NCBI RefSeq assembly: GCF_014200405.1
Contig: NZ_JACHBQ010000001.1
Location: forward strand, 3,720,001 to 3,784,000
Length of the DNA: 64,000 nt
Direction: 5' to 3'
Origin: Cryobacterium roopkundense
GTDB taxonomy: Bacteria; Actinomycetota; Actinomycetes; Actinomycetales; Microbacteriaceae
Shown here: piece after piece, positions 24,804-34,406 of the stretch
Numbering within the stretch: position 1 is the first letter of the stretch
Layout: each line of letters begins with the position of its first letter
Program-made: the position numbers and the translations under genes
The notes under the pieces: generated by a model
Seen by the model: only the letters and a program-made list of their open reading frames with translations
The model's database searches: none
What the model was told of the DNA's origin: nothing

Positions 24804-25772
24804 TCAGGGCGTGGCAACCGGCGTGCTGTCGACGATCGGTCGGCGGGAACGCCGGCTCAACCGCAGTCGTTTCTGCGTCAGCAGGATACCGAACAGCACG
24901 AGCACCGCGCCGGTCGGCTCATGCCAGGAGAAGGTTTCGGCGAGCACGATCACACCGAGGGTGACCCCTACTACCGGCGTGACGTAGGTCACCATGGAGG
25001 TGTTCGTGGGTCCCCAGGCACGCAGCACGTTGATATTCCAGATGTAGGCGAGGCCGGTGCCGAGCGCGCCGAGCGCCAGAAGGCTCAGCACGATCGACCA
25101 GCTGAGCTGCACAGGGTGCCAGGCGAGCACGGGCGTGAGGAGCAGCATCAGGGCGCCTGCGAGCCCGATGTTCAGAAAAGCGAAGGTGCTGCCGGCGATG
25201 GGACGGCCGCTCAGGAACTTGCGGGTGTAGCCGAAGGTGAAGCCGTAGCACACGGCCGCCCCGAGGCACGCAAACTGCCCCCAGAGGTCGCCGGTCAGCG
25301 CGGCATAGCGCCACGGGGCAATGATCACGACGACCCCGAGGATGCCGATGGCGACTCCCACGACCTGGCCGCGCGCCAGCCGCTCCACCCGGAAGGCGAG
25401 CGTGGCCATGAGCGCGGTCATAATGGGCGTCACCGCGTTGTAGATGCTCGCGAGACTCGACGACACGTACTGTTCGGCCCAGGCAAAGAGCAAGTGCGGC
25501 ACGAGGCAGCCGGTGATCGCGATCACCAGGAAGTGCAGCCAGACGATGGGTTCGCGCGGCAACACCGGCGCGCCGTTCACGCGCGGGCGTCGGGCCAGCA
25601 CGATCAGGCCCAGTGTCAGCCCGCCGAGCACCAACCGCGACCAGGCCACCTGCCCAAAGGAGACGCCGTCAAGCGCAATCTTCATAAACAGGAAACTCGC
25701 GCCCCAGATCAGGCCCATGCCGAGAAACTGCACGCTGATGAGGGTCTTATTGGAGGAGGGAGTTTGGCTCAC
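24804..25772 (-). CDS. EamA/DMT family transporter
   Basis: About 322 residues, ten hydrophobic segments in two EamA repeats: FLGMGLIWGASFLFMKIAL opens the first, LGAAVCYGFTFGYTRKFL the second. It ends in a basic Arg-rich tail (KRLRLSRRSRRP), cytoplasmic by the positive-inside rule. Start is GTG 25772, or TTG 25775 one codon earlier. Probably exports an amino acid or other small metabolite; substrate unknown. Confidence 0.82.
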   Translation of the reverse strand: MSQTPSSNKTLISVQFLGMGLIWGASFLFMKIALDGVSFGQVAWSRLVLGGLTLGLIVLARRPRVNGAPVLPREPIVWLHFLVIAITGCLVPHLLFAWAEQYVSSSLASIYNAVTPIMTALMATLAFRVERLARGQVVGVAIGILGVVVIIAPWRYAALTGDLWGQFACLGAAVCYGFTFGYTRKFLSGRPIAGSTFAFLNIGLAGALMLLLTPVLAWHPVQLSWSIVLSLLALGALGTGLAYIWNINVLRAWGPTNTSMVTYVTPVVGVTLGVIVLAETFSWHEPTGAVLVLFGILLTQKRLRLSRRSRRPIVDSTPVATP

Positions 25773-25870
25773 CAACCGAGACTATCCCGAGCAGTCGGCC
25801 CGCCGACCCCGCGTCCGCCGCCACGTCCGAAATTCGCCGATGTGTGGCGCGAATGGGTCGCGCCACACGG

Positions 25871-26533
25871 CTACCGGCGCACGTCGTTGTTCGTGTGGGG
25901 CACGCTGTGGTAGGTAATCGAGCGGCGGGGGTACGCGTCGACGCGCGCCTGCAGGCCCACCCGAACGGCCTTCCATTCATCGGCGAGGATCGAATACACC
26001 GCGGTGTCCCGCCAGGTGCCGTCCGCCCGCGGCCTGTCCCGGCGCAGCACCCCCTCGAAGGTCGCGCCGATGCCCGCGATCGCGGCCCGCGATCGCACGT
26101 TGAGGCAGTCGGCCTGAATCTGGATACGACCGAAGCCGTTCCGGAAGGCCTCGTCGAGCAGCAGCAGCTTCGTTTCGGCGTTGACGGCTGTGCCCCACAC
26201 CCTGGGGTCGTAGGCGGTCCAGCCGAGCTGAGCGGATTCGCGCTCGAGGTTGAGGTCGCCGAGAGTCGTGGTGCCCACGAGGTCGCCGTCGTTCAGACCG
26301 CCGAGCAACCGAACCGCATACGGCAGGCTTTCCCACTGGAAATAGTCACGGGCCCACGCGACGAAACCGTCGACATCCGTTCGAAGGGCCGACAGACCGC
26401 CGCCGTAGCCGCTCTCGAAGACCGCGCGGTGCGCGATGGCGGCGTGCAGTTCCGGAAGGGCGGCACTGCCGAGGGGCTGCAGCTGCACAAAGCGGCCTCG
26501 CAGGGTGGCTGAAGGCGGGCGTACGGCGGTCAC
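25871..26533 (-). CDS. GNAT family N-acetyltransferase (RimJ/RimL-like)
   Basis: About 220 residues starting at GTG 26533; the frame stays open to 26605 without a convincing site. The pattern is the RimJ/RimL branch: LRGRFVQLQPL at the start, DLVGTTTLGDLNLERESAQLGWTAYDP (in two strands), WGTAVNAETKLLLLDEAF and RIQIQADCLNVRSRAAIAGIG, which includes the N.RS..A..K-like acetyl-CoA region. Likely acetylates a protein N-terminus or small amine; no target is indicated. Confidence 0.78.
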   Translation of the reverse strand: MTAVRPPSATLRGRFVQLQPLGSAALPELHAAIAHRAVFESGYGGGLSALRTDVDGFVAWARDYFQWESLPYAVRLLGGLNDGDLVGTTTLGDLNLERESAQLGWTAYDPRVWGTAVNAETKLLLLDEAFRNGFGRIQIQADCLNVRSRAAIAGIGATFEGVLRRDRPRADGTWRDTAVYSILADEWKAVRVGLQARVDAYPRRSITYHSVPHTNNDVRR

Positions 26534-26618
26534 GGAGATATTCTGCCAGCAAAGTGCGCACAATGATGGCCCCCACTTCACGAGAAATCGTGGAATGGGG
26601 GCCACCAGATGACTACAG

Positions 26619-27905
26619 TCAGTCGATCAGGTCGTGGCGCACCACGATCGCCTCGCGGTCGGGGCCCACGCCGATCGCCGAGATGCGGGCGCCACTGATG
26701 GACTCGAGCTTCAGCACGTAGTCCTTCGCGTTCTGCGGCAGATCATCGAAGTCGCGCACGTGAGTGATGTCTTCGGTCCAGCCCGGGAACTCCTCGTAGA
26801 GGGGAGTCGCGTGGTGGAAGTCTGACTGCGACACCGGAACCTCGTCGACGCGCACGCCGTCGACCGAGTAGGCCACGCACACCGGGATGTTCTCGAGGCC
26901 GGTGAGAACGTCGAGCTTGGTGAGCACGAAGTCAGTGACACCGTTGATGCGCGAGGTGTAGCGGGCGATGGGCGCGTCGTACCAGCCGCAGCGACGGGGC
27001 CGGCCTGTCGTGGTGCCGAATTCGAAGCCCTTGGCGCGCAGAAACTCTCCGGAATCGTCGAAGAGCTCCGTGGGGAACGGGCCTGAACCGACGCGGGTTG
27101 TGTACGCCTTGACGACCGCGATCACCCGGTCGATGCGGTTGGGGGCGATTCCCGAACCGGTGACAGCACCGCCCGACGTGGCGTTCGACGATGTGACGAA
27201 AGGGTAGGTACCGTGGTCCACGTCGAGCATGGTGGCTTGGCCGCCCTCGAAGAGCACTGTCTTGCCGGCATCGAGCGCCTGATGCAGCAGCAGCGCGGTG
27301 TCGGCGACCATCGGGCGCAGGCGCTCCGCGTAGCCGAGCAGCTCGTTCACGATCTCGTCGACCTCGATCGCGCGCCGGTTGTATACCTTCACGAGCAGGT
27401 GGTTCTTCTGGTCGAGGGCGCCCTCCACCTTCTGACGCAGAATGTTCTCGTCGAACAGGTCCTGTACGCGGATACCGACACGGTTGATCTTGTCGGCATA
27501 CGACGGCCCGATGCCACGCCCGGTCGTGCCGATCTGCCGCTTGCCGAGAAAACGCTCCGAAACCTTGTCGAGCGTGCGGTGGTAGGCGGTGATGAGGTGA
27601 GCGTTCGCGCTCACCTTGAGTCTGGACACATCGACGCCACGTTCACTCAGCGCGTCGAGTTCCTCGAAGAGCACCTCGACGTCAACGACGACACCGTTGG
27701 CGATCACGGGCGTGACGCCGGGGCTCAGGATGCCGGACGGCAGCAGGTGCAGGGCGTACTTCTCGTCGCCGACCACCACGGTGTGCCCGGCATTGTTTCC
27801 ACCGTTGAACTTGACGACGTAGTCGACGCGGCTGCCGAGCAGGTCTGTGGCCTTGCCCTTGCCCTCATCGCCCCACTGGGCGCCGATCAGTACGATCGCT
27901 GGCAT
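26619..27905 (-). CDS. purA: Adenylosuccinate synthetase
   Basis: 428 residues, standard length. Couples GTP hydrolysis to condensation of IMP with aspartate, the first committed AMP step. Signatures: [16 protein letters not shown] with catalytic Asp, [12 protein letters not shown] with His, [36 protein letters not shown] (split by the Asp-His pair), [21 protein letters not shown] precedes ATG 27905 strongly. The DUF3151 gene upstream ends two bases before it, suggesting co-transcription. Confidence 0.97.
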   Translation of the reverse strand: MPAIVLIGAQWGDEGKGKATDLLGSRVDYVVKFNGGNNAGHTVVVGDEKYALHLLPSGILSPGVTPVIANGVVVDVEVLFEELDALSERGVDVSRLKVSANAHLITAYHRTLDKVSERFLGKRQIGTTGRGIGPSYADKINRVGIRVQDLFDENILRQKVEGALDQKNHLLVKVYNRRAIEVDEIVNELLGYAERLRPMVADTALLLHQALDAGKTVLFEGGQATMLDVDHGTYPFVTSSNATSGGAVTGSGIAPNRIDRVIAVVKAYTTRVGSGPFPTELFDDSGEFLRAKGFEFGTTTGRPRRCGWYDAPIARYTSRINGVTDFVLTKLDVLTGLENIPVCVAYSVDGVRVDEVPVSQSDFHHATPLYEEFPGWTEDITHVRDFDDLPQNAKDYVLKLESISGARISAIGVGPDREAIVVRHDLID

Positions 27906-27907
27906 AT

Positions 27908-28393
27908 CTAGTTCTCTCCTCGAATGACAAAAGCTTCAGTGGGGGGCGCGGGATCGCTCCCGGGGTTCACTGCCGGAACGTCCTCGATCCGCGCGATCGC
28001 GGTGGGATCGGCATCCGTGAGAAAGACTGTGAGACGGGTGACCTCGTCGGTCTCCCCGATCTCCTCGGCGCCGCGGCGCAACGCGAAGAGAGCGCGCAAA
28101 ACCCCGCGGTTCGGCTCGTGACTCCACGGCACCGGGCCGTGACCCTTCCAGCCTGCCCGGCGCAGGGCGTCAAGGCCGCGGTGGTACCCGACGCGGGCGA
28201 AGGCGTAGGACTCGAGGATTCGTCCGTCCGCGTAGGCCACGTCGGCGAGCGCCGCCCAAGCGAGGGAAGAGGTGGGATGCGCCCACGCCACGCGGGCAAT
28301 GTCTTGCCTTGCGGTTCGGCTGAGTGCCGCGATCACCTCCGATTCTTCGGGGAGGAGGGTCGCTGGCTGGTCGAGCAAATTTTCGCCGGTCAC
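27908..28393 (-). CDS. DUF3151 domain protein
   Basis: 161 residues from GTG 28393 behind AGGATC. The family is actinobacterial and of unknown function; recognisable stretches are [48 protein letters not shown] and [20 protein letters not shown]. Mainly helical with TPR-like spacing, cytoplasmic. Sits directly before purA, as I recall it often does in actinobacteria. Confidence 0.8.
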   Translation of the reverse strand: MTGENLLDQPATLLPEESEVIAALSRTARQDIARVAWAHPTSSLAWAALADVAYADGRILESYAFARVGYHRGLDALRRAGWKGHGPVPWSHEPNRGVLRALFALRRGAEEIGETDEVTRLTVFLTDADPTAIARIEDVPAVNPGSDPAPPTEAFVIRGEN

Positions 28394-28502
28394 ACTAGAT
28401 CCTATCGCGGCGCGGTTGAGGACCGCGTGACCAGGGCCGACGGGATGGATTCCCGCCCGGAAAGACGGGCCGGTCATCGCAGGATGGCCGGCCCCCAGCT
28501 GG

Positions 28503-28877
28503 CTACGCCAGCGTGCGCTGCTGCGCCGCGATGCACCATCCGCCGCCGTCATCGTCGAACACATACGTGGTCGACACGAAGTACTCGTGCAGGTGCTCGC
28601 CACGACGCACCACCACGCGGGACACCACGATCCCGGCGTGCTCGCCGAGGCGGATCACGGCCGGTTCGTGCACCTGGTAGTCGTCGCATGCCGCGAGGTC
28701 CACAATCGGTCCGGTGAGTTCGTCACGGCCGATGATGGCACCGGGTAGGATCAACAGGCCGTCGCGGGTCATGGAACGCTGAAAATAATCAGCACCCTGA
28801 CCGGCCACAAGGGCTTGCCACCCCTCGTGTTCTTCGTGCAGCAGTCGGGCGGGCAGATCATCAGTGATCGCAGTCAT
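28503..28877 (-). CDS. NTF2-like (DUF4440/SnoaL-type) protein
   Basis: 124 residues. Pattern fits a cone-shaped NTF2 fold: an N-terminal helix LLHEEHEGWQALVAGQGADYFQ, then RDGLLILPGAIIGRDELTG, and C-terminal strands VVSRVVVRRGEHLHEYFVSTTYV and GWCIAAQQRT. Such proteins bind small hydrophobic ligands or act as isomerases; no catalytic residues are assigned. Downstream of the methyltransferase gene on the same strand with a 29-bp gap. Confidence 0.7.
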   Translation of the reverse strand: MTAITDDLPARLLHEEHEGWQALVAGQGADYFQRSMTRDGLLILPGAIIGRDELTGPIVDLAACDDYQVHEPAVIRLGEHAGIVVSRVVVRRGEHLHEYFVSTTYVFDDDGGGWCIAAQQRTLA

Positions 28878-28906
28878 GACCCCACGGTAGCCCTTGCGCC
28901 TGCTTT

Positions 28907-29539
28907 TCAGAAGTGGTGCTGCAGTACCCAGTTGTGCATCGTGACTGCGGCGGCCGCAGACGCGTTGAGCGATCGGGTGGAACCGAACTGGCTGATCTCC
29001 ACGATGGCGTCGGCCGAGTCGACGGCGGCCTCCGACAGGCCGGGGCCTTCCTGCCCGAAGAGAAGCACGCAGCGCTCGGGGAAACTGTAGGTTTCGATGA
29101 TCACCGAGCCGGGCACGTTATCGATCGCGATGATCGGCAGGCTCTCGGCCGCCGCCCACTCCACGAAGGTCGCCACATCCGGGTGATGCATCACATGCTG
29201 GTACCGATCGGTCACCATGGCGCCGCGCTTGTTCCAGCGCTTGCGACCGATGATGTGCACGGTATCGGCCGCAAAAGCGTTGGCGCTGCGCACGATCGAG
29301 CCGATGTTCATGTCGTGCTGCCAGTTCTCGATGGCAACGTGAAACGGATGCCGATGCTCGTCAAGGTCGGCCACGATCGCTTCCATGAGCCAGTAGCGAT
29401 ACCGGTCGATCACGTTGCGCGTGTCGCCGCGCTCGAGCAACTCCCGGTCGTAGATCGGCTCGGGGGGCCACTCGCCCTGCCACGGTCCCACTCCGTAGGT
29501 CGAAAGCTCGTTGGTGGGGTTATCCGCTGGCGTACTCAC
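28907..29539 (-). CDS. TrmH/SpoU family RNA 2'-O-methyltransferase
   Basis: 210 residues from GTG 29539. The three SpoU motifs are present: NIGSIVRSANAFAADTVH (motif 1), VLLFGQEGPGLS (motif 2) and ISQFGSTRSLNASAAAAV (motif 3), which build the knotted SAM site. It has a 60-residue N-terminal addition before the catalytic domain and no rRNA-binding L30e domain. Methylates a ribose in tRNA or rRNA; TrmH (tRNA G18) or TrmL-like are the nearest guesses. Confidence 0.85.
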   Translation of the reverse strand: MSTPADNPTNELSTYGVGPWQGEWPPEPIYDRELLERGDTRNVIDRYRYWLMEAIVADLDEHRHPFHVAIENWQHDMNIGSIVRSANAFAADTVHIIGRKRWNKRGAMVTDRYQHVMHHPDVATFVEWAAAESLPIIAIDNVPGSVIIETYSFPERCVLLFGQEGPGLSEAAVDSADAIVEISQFGSTRSLNASAAAAVTMHNWVLQHHF

Positions 29540-29610
29540 CGATCAACTTTATCGCGTCCCGCCTGTCCGGTTGTCGATCCTGTTGAGACGCGACCAGCGG
29601 GACGTGGGGT

Positions 29611-29624
29611 TTCGGTGAGCCGAA
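29611..29624. promoter_or_regulatory. Candidate MntR operator upstream of mntH
   Basis: TTCGG-TGAG-CCGAA, a 14-bp inverted repeat 21 bases before the mntH start codon, where it would cover the promoter or leader. Assigned to MntR only because the regulator gene is in the same operon. Confidence 0.4.
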
Positions 29625-29644
29625 TTATTCACTAGGGTTTCGGT

Positions 29645-30910
29645 ATGACGAAAACCGATGCACCGCGGCGCGACAGGTCGATGACCCCCACAACAGTGGC
29701 GTCGTCGCGGCTGCTGTGGCTGCTCGGGCCTGCCCTGGTGGCCGGCGTGGCCTACCTCGACCCGGGCAATGTGGCGAGCAACATGACCGCCGGTGCCCGC
29801 TATGGCTACCTGCTCGTGTGGGTCGTGGTGGCCGGCAACGTGATGGCCTGGCTCATCCAGTACCTGTCGGCCAAACTCGGCATCGTCACGGGCCAGAGCC
29901 TGCCCGAGATCCTGGGTGTGCGCATGAAGCGCCCACTCGCCCGCCGGCTGTACTGGATCCAGGCCGAGCTCGTGGCGATGGCCACCGATCTGGCCGAGAT
30001 CATCGGTGGGGCGGTGGCTCTCTACCTCCTATTCGGCCTGCCACTGATCGTCGGCGGCATAATAACCGGCGTGATCTCCATGGTCGTGCTGATGGTGCAC
30101 ACCCGTCGCGGCCCCAAGGTCTTCGAACGAGTGATCGTGGCACTCATGCTCATCATCACCGTGGGCTTCACCGTGGGCGTTTTCCTGTCTCCGCCGGACG
30201 CGGGGCAGATCCTCGGTGGCATGGTCCCCCGCTTCGAGGGCGCCAACTCGGTGCTGCTCGCCGCTTCCATCCTCGGCGCCACAATCATGCCGCATGCCAT
30301 TTACGCCCATTCCTCTCTGGCCCGAGATCGCTTCCCCGAATGGCAGGGCACCACGGCCACCAGACGACTGCTCTGGGCGACGAAATGGGACGTGACAATT
30401 GCCATGGCGATCGCCGGCACCGTGAATCTGGCAATCCTGCTGCTCGCGGCATCCGCTCTGCAGGGTGTGGACGGCACCGACACCCTGCAGGGTGCCTACA
30501 CGGCGATTCAGTCCTCACTCGGCCCGGCCGTCGCCACCGCCTTCGCCGTCGGACTTCTCGCCTCGGGACTCGCCTCCACCTCGGTGGGTGCCTACGCAGG
30601 AGCCGAGATCATGCAGGGCCTGCTCCACTTGCGAATTCCTCTGTTGCTGCGGCGGCTCGTCACTCTGATTCCCGCCCTGTTCATTCTGGGCGTGGGCTTC
30701 GACCCCACGGAGGCACTGGTGTTGAGTCAGGTCGTACTCTCGTTCGGCATTCCCTTCGCGCTCATTCCACTCGTATGGCTCACCGCGCAGCGCGGGCTGC
30801 TCGGAACCTTTGCGAACCGGTGGTTCACGACCGTGGCCGGCGCACTCTGCTCCGTGGCACTCGTGGCCCTCAACGTGGTGCTCCTCGTGCTCGTCTTTAC
30901 CGGGGCCTGA
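29645..30910 (+). CDS. mntH: Nramp family divalent metal transporter
   Basis: 421 residues, 11 predicted helices. The metal site is readable: DPGNVASNMTAG in helix 1 and IMPHAIYAHSS in helix 6, both invariant in Nramp. It imports Mn2+ (also Fe2+) with protons. A DtxR/MntR-type regulator follows after 26 bases on the same strand, so expression is probably manganese-controlled. Confidence 0.93.
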   Translation: MTKTDAPRRDRSMTPTTVASSRLLWLLGPALVAGVAYLDPGNVASNMTAGARYGYLLVWVVVAGNVMAWLIQYLSAKLGIVTGQSLPEILGVRMKRPLARRLYWIQAELVAMATDLAEIIGGAVALYLLFGLPLIVGGIITGVISMVVLMVHTRRGPKVFERVIVALMLIITVGFTVGVFLSPPDAGQILGGMVPRFEGANSVLLAASILGATIMPHAIYAHSSLARDRFPEWQGTTATRRLLWATKWDVTIAMAIAGTVNLAILLLAASALQGVDGTDTLQGAYTAIQSSLGPAVATAFAVGLLASGLASTSVGAYAGAEIMQGLLHLRIPLLLRRLVTLIPALFILGVGFDPTEALVLSQVVLSFGIPFALIPLVWLTAQRGLLGTFANRWFTTVAGALCSVALVALNVVLLVLVFTGA

Positions 30911-30936
30911 CCCTGCCGGGATACCCTGAGACTGCC

Positions 30937-31605
30937 ATGAAGCACACCATTCGCGCCTCCGAGGACTACCTCAAGACCATCTACTCGCACACCGAGTGGC
31001 AGAACGAGCCGATCACCCCGAAAGCGCTCGCCACCCGCCTCGGCGTGTCCCCGTCGTCCGTCACCGAGATGGTGAAGAAGCTCGCCCTGGCGGGCTTGAT
31101 CACGCACGTTCCCTACGGCCCGCTCTCTTTGACGGATGCCGGTGTGTTGCGTGCCACCGCAGTCGTACGTCGCCACCGGCTCATCGAAACCTGGCTTGTG
31201 AGGGAAATGGGCTACGACTGGGACCAGGTGCACGAAGAGGCCGAGGTGCTCGAGCACTCCATCTCCGACCGTCTGCTTGAGGCGATCAACATGCGCCTGG
31301 GCCATCCGGCGTGCGACCCGCACGGCGACCCGATTCCCTTCGCCGATGGCACCTCGCCACACCCTGACGCGATTCTGCTGGCCCGGGTTGGCATCGGACA
31401 CGTGGGCACGGTTCTCCGGGTGAGCGACCGCGACTCGGCTGTGCTGCGCGAGCTCGCGGCAGACGGGATCGGGCCGGGGGTTGAATTCACCCTGCTCGAG
31501 CCGCTTACCCTGCAATTAACGGATGGCCAGACCCGCCGGGTGACGGCGGGGGCGGGAGACGCGGTCTGGGTTACGCATAACCGCATTGCCGCAGTGCCCA
31601 GCTAG
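30937..31605 (+). CDS. mntR: Manganese-dependent repressor, DtxR/MntR family
   Basis: 222 residues: winged helix (ALATRLGVSPSSVTEMVKKL), metal-binding dimer domain, and a C-terminal FeoA/SH3-like domain from about residue 140. Metal ligands match the Mn-type: EDY with Asp10 where iron-type IdeR has Met10, Glu103 where IdeR has Cys102, plus His80, Glu106, His107. It should repress mntH when Mn2+ is plentiful. ATG 30937 is preceded only by a weak site. Confidence 0.88.
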   Translation: MKHTIRASEDYLKTIYSHTEWQNEPITPKALATRLGVSPSSVTEMVKKLALAGLITHVPYGPLSLTDAGVLRATAVVRRHRLIETWLVREMGYDWDQVHEEAEVLEHSISDRLLEAINMRLGHPACDPHGDPIPFADGTSPHPDAILLARVGIGHVGTVLRVSDRDSAVLRELAADGIGPGVEFTLLEPLTLQLTDGQTRRVTAGAGDAVWVTHNRIAAVPS

Positions 31606-31633
31606 GCTGAAACCCCGACGACAGGAGCGCCAC

Positions 31634-32434
31634 ATGGCCCGCCGTGACGAAATCGAATGCTGGCTCACCGACATGGACGGTGTACTTGTGCACGAAAACC
31701 AGGCCCTTCCGGGCGCCGCCGAGCTGCTCCAAGAATGGACAGACACCGGCACGCCGTTCTTGGTGCTCACCAATAACTCCATTTACACGCCACGGGACCT
31801 CAGTGCACGACTGCGGTCCTCCGGCCTCAATGTTCCCGAGGACCGCATCTGGACCTCAGCCCTCGCCACCGCGGACTTCATGCAGGCGCAGTTGCCGGGC
31901 GGCACCGCTTTCGTGATCGGCGAGATGGGCATCACCACGGCCCTGCACGAGGCCGGCTTCACGATGACCGAGACGAATCCCGACTTCGTGGTCGTCGGTG
32001 AGACGCGCAACTATTCCTTCGAGGCGATCACCAAAGCCATCCGGCTGATCCTGGGTGGCGCGCGGTTCATCGCCACCAACCCAGACGCCACCGGACCCAG
32101 CGCCGACGGCCCAATGCCGGCCACCGGTGCGATCGCAGCCCTCATCACCAAGGCAACGGGCATGGAGCCCTACATCGTGGGCAAGCCCAACCCCATGATG
32201 TTTCGCTCCGCCATGAACAAAATCGGCGCGCACTCGGAGAACACAGCCATGATCGGCGACCGAATGGACACCGATATTGTTGCCGGCATCGAGGCTGGCC
32301 TCCACACCATCCTCGTCATGACGGGCATCAGCGACGACGCGGAGATCGCGCGCTACCCGTTCCGCCCGGACGAGATCCTCGCCGGGGTTCACGAACTGCT
32401 CTCGACCGACCTCATCGAGTCCGACGAGATCTAG
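31634..32434 (+). CDS. HAD-IIA family phosphatase (NagD-like)
   Basis: 266 residues from ATG 31634 behind AGGAGCG. Motif I LTDMDGVLVHENQALPGA, motif II LVLTNNS, the C2-type cap from residue 80 to 185, the KPNPMMF lysine and motif IV MIGDRMDTDIVAGIEAGL define the NagD/p-nitrophenyl phosphatase branch. A cytosolic phosphomonoesterase of broad specificity, possibly nucleotide- or sugar-phosphate directed. Convergent with the next gene; the two stops are two bases apart. Confidence 0.88.
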   Translation: MARRDEIECWLTDMDGVLVHENQALPGAAELLQEWTDTGTPFLVLTNNSIYTPRDLSARLRSSGLNVPEDRIWTSALATADFMQAQLPGGTAFVIGEMGITTALHEAGFTMTETNPDFVVVGETRNYSFEAITKAIRLILGGARFIATNPDATGPSADGPMPATGAIAALITKATGMEPYIVGKPNPMMFRSAMNKIGAHSENTAMIGDRMDTDIVAGIEAGLHTILVMTGISDDAEIARYPFRPDEILAGVHELLSTDLIESDEI

Positions 32435-32436
32435 CG

Positions 32437-33564
32437 CTAAGCGCTCGGGCCGGGACCGGCCACGCTCGTGGTGAGCGGTTCGTCCGAGGACCGGCTTACG
32501 AAGCAGTAGTAGTTGCGCGCGGTGTCGGCCCACTGCTCCTCGGTGACCGGATAGCTGCCTTGCACCTGAAGGTCGGGATAGGCGCCGGCCGCGGCGAGGT
32601 CGAGCACGCCGGGAGCGCTGCAGAGTAGGTTCATCTGGGCAGCCAAGGCTGCCTCGCCGGGGAAGGCCGTGGCCGCGTCGCCGCCGAAGGACCCTCGGTA
32701 GACGAGTTGGGCGCCGTGAGCTGCGGCGCAGTTGGAGACGGTGAAATTCTCATCCCACGGAGACGAATAGGGCTGCAAGCACTCCCCACCGAACAGCGTG
32801 TTCCACGCGTGCTCTCCCGCCGGCTGCGCTGCCGTGACCTCCGGAGTGGGTGTGGGTGTTGGCGTTGGGGTGGGCGTGGCACTGGCCGTGGAGATGGCGA
32901 CGGCGATCGGAGCTGCCGTGCCGGCAAGCCGTTGGCCCAGCAGGAATAGGCCCACGAGCACGATGACGGCAACGATGGCGACGCCGACCCAGATCACGAT
33001 TCTGGTGGCCTTTTTCGCCGTGGGTGTCGACGAATGGCGGCTCGGAGGGCTCGGAGGGCTCGCGTCGAGTGTGACGCCTTCGGGAGCGGATGGTGCGGCG
33101 CCAGTCGTGCCGAGCGGAGCCGGAAGCGCTGTTCCCAATTCCAGATCTGCGGGAAGAACCTGGGTCGATGCCGCCTCAACTGCGACCTCGTCAGAAACGA
33201 CCGAGGCCCTCTCATCCGCCGTTGCCGTCTCGGCAGTCGCGGCCGTCACCGGGGTGGTCCACCAGGGCTCGGGCTCGAGTTCGGCCTGGCTTCGGGCGGA
33301 ACGCAGCACTGAGTCAAACTCGGACGGTGCGGGCGCGGGTGCGGGTGCCGGCGCCGGTTCCGGTTCCCGCGACGCAATAGGGTCAGGGGGCTCGACGGAC
33401 CCGGCGGGCTCGACCTCCCGAAATGGGGCGATCGGCGGAACGGAGGCTGTCACCGACGGTACGACTTCAGGTTCGGCCACCGGCGCGGCCTCATCGGCCT
33501 CAGGCTGGCCGAACTGCGACGTCAACCAGTCGACGCCCTGGTCGGACTCGTCGTCTTTCGGCAC
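32437..33564 (-). CDS. Membrane protein with septum-formation-type C-terminal domain
   Basis: 375 residues. Residues 1-190 are a cytoplasmic, disordered Ala/Pro/Glu-rich region including a PEPAPAPAPAPAP run. One membrane helix follows (IVIWVGVAIVAVIVLVGLFLL), then an extracellular Thr-Pro repeat (TPTPTPTPTPTP), then a folded domain with spaced Cys (GECLQPY, SNCAAAHGAQLVYRG, LLCSAPG, NYYCF) and the HGAQ motif like the actinobacterial Septum_form family. Exact role unknown. GTG 33564 shares one base with the pyrE stop. Confidence 0.65.
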   Translation of the reverse strand: MPKDDESDQGVDWLTSQFGQPEADEAAPVAEPEVVPSVTASVPPIAPFREVEPAGSVEPPDPIASREPEPAPAPAPAPAPSEFDSVLRSARSQAELEPEPWWTTPVTAATAETATADERASVVSDEVAVEAASTQVLPADLELGTALPAPLGTTGAAPSAPEGVTLDASPPSPPSRHSSTPTAKKATRIVIWVGVAIVAVIVLVGLFLLGQRLAGTAAPIAVAISTASATPTPTPTPTPTPEVTAAQPAGEHAWNTLFGGECLQPYSSPWDENFTVSNCAAAHGAQLVYRGSFGGDAATAFPGEAALAAQMNLLCSAPGVLDLAAAGAYPDLQVQGSYPVTEEQWADTARNYYCFVSRSSDEPLTTSVAGPGPSA

Positions 33565-34112
33565 TAGTTCAGCCCCAGGTCCTCAAGGGAGAGGGCCGCG
33601 TAGTAGGGGTAGCCGGCGGCCTCGATAATCTCGCGCGCACCGGTGTTGCGGTCGACCACCACGGCGACGCCGGCGATGATGGCGCCCACCTTGAGCAGGG
33701 CCTCGATCGCGGCGAGGGGTGATCCACCTGTCGTGGAGGTGTCTTCGAGCACGACGACGCGCTTACCCGCGAGATCGGGACCCTCCACTTGGCGGCCACG
33801 GCCGTGGTCCTTGGGCTCCTTGCGCACAACGAAGGAGTCGTAGCTTTTGCCTGCGGCCGCACCCTGATGCATCACGGCGGCGGCAATGGGGTCGGCACCC
33901 ATCGTGAGACCCCCGACTGCGGCGATGTCCGGAATGTCCTTGATGAGGTCGAGCATGACCTGGCCGATCAGCGGGGCCACCCGGTGATCCAGGCTCACGC
34001 GGCGCAGATCCACGTAGTACGTGGCCGATTTACCGCTCGTGAGAACGAAGTCCCCCTGAAAAACGGCCTCGGCCGAGATGAAATCGATGAGTTTCTGCCG
34101 CGTATCCTTCAC
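33564..34112 (-). CDS. pyrE: Orotate phosphoribosyltransferase
   Basis: About 182 residues using GTG 34112; a second GTG at 34118 is equally possible, and a far longer frame to 34370 is not credible. Signatures: DFVLTSGKSATYYVDLRR, VGGLTMGADPIAAAV, FVVRKEPKDHG and the PRPP loop VVVLEDTSTTGGS. Converts orotate and PRPP to OMP in pyrimidine synthesis. The next gene starts on its stop codon, so they are co-transcribed. Confidence 0.93.
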   Translation of the reverse strand: MKDTRQKLIDFISAEAVFQGDFVLTSGKSATYYVDLRRVSLDHRVAPLIGQVMLDLIKDIPDIAAVGGLTMGADPIAAAVMHQGAAAGKSYDSFVVRKEPKDHGRGRQVEGPDLAGKRVVVLEDTSTTGGSPLAAIEALLKVGAIIAGVAVVVDRNTGAREIIEAAGYPYYAALSLEDLGLN

Positions 34113-34149
34113 AGACACAACTTTAGGGCATCGATGCAGCGGGCAGAGC

Positions 34150-34272
34150 CTAGAAGATGCGAACCAGCGCGCGCTCGGGCAGACGGCGGTAGCCATCGCG
34201 GGCAACGACACCGACGAGGGCCGCGATGGACCCGATGGAGATGACAGCGAGGAGGACGAGAAGAGCGAACAT
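34150..34272 (-). CDS. 40-residue single-helix membrane protein
   Basis: ATG 34272 stands seven bases behind GAAAGG, a good site. The product opens with one hydrophobic helix (ALLVLLAVISIGSIAALVGV) and ends in a basic tail (RDGYRRLPERALVRIF), so N-out/C-in is expected. Too short for family assignment. It precedes pyrE on the same strand with a gap of about 37 bases and may share its transcript. Confidence 0.6.
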   Translation of the reverse strand: MFALLVLLAVISIGSIAALVGVVARDGYRRLPERALVRIF

Positions 34273-34406
34273 GGGAGTGCCTTTCGAAAAGAGGTGGCTG
34301 GTCGTGGGACGGAAGCGCCATTGCTCGTGATCGACTCTTTTATTTGAGCACTGGAAACAGTGCAGCACAACCGTATTATTTAGCCTTAACTCTGTAGCCT
34401 TGCTAC

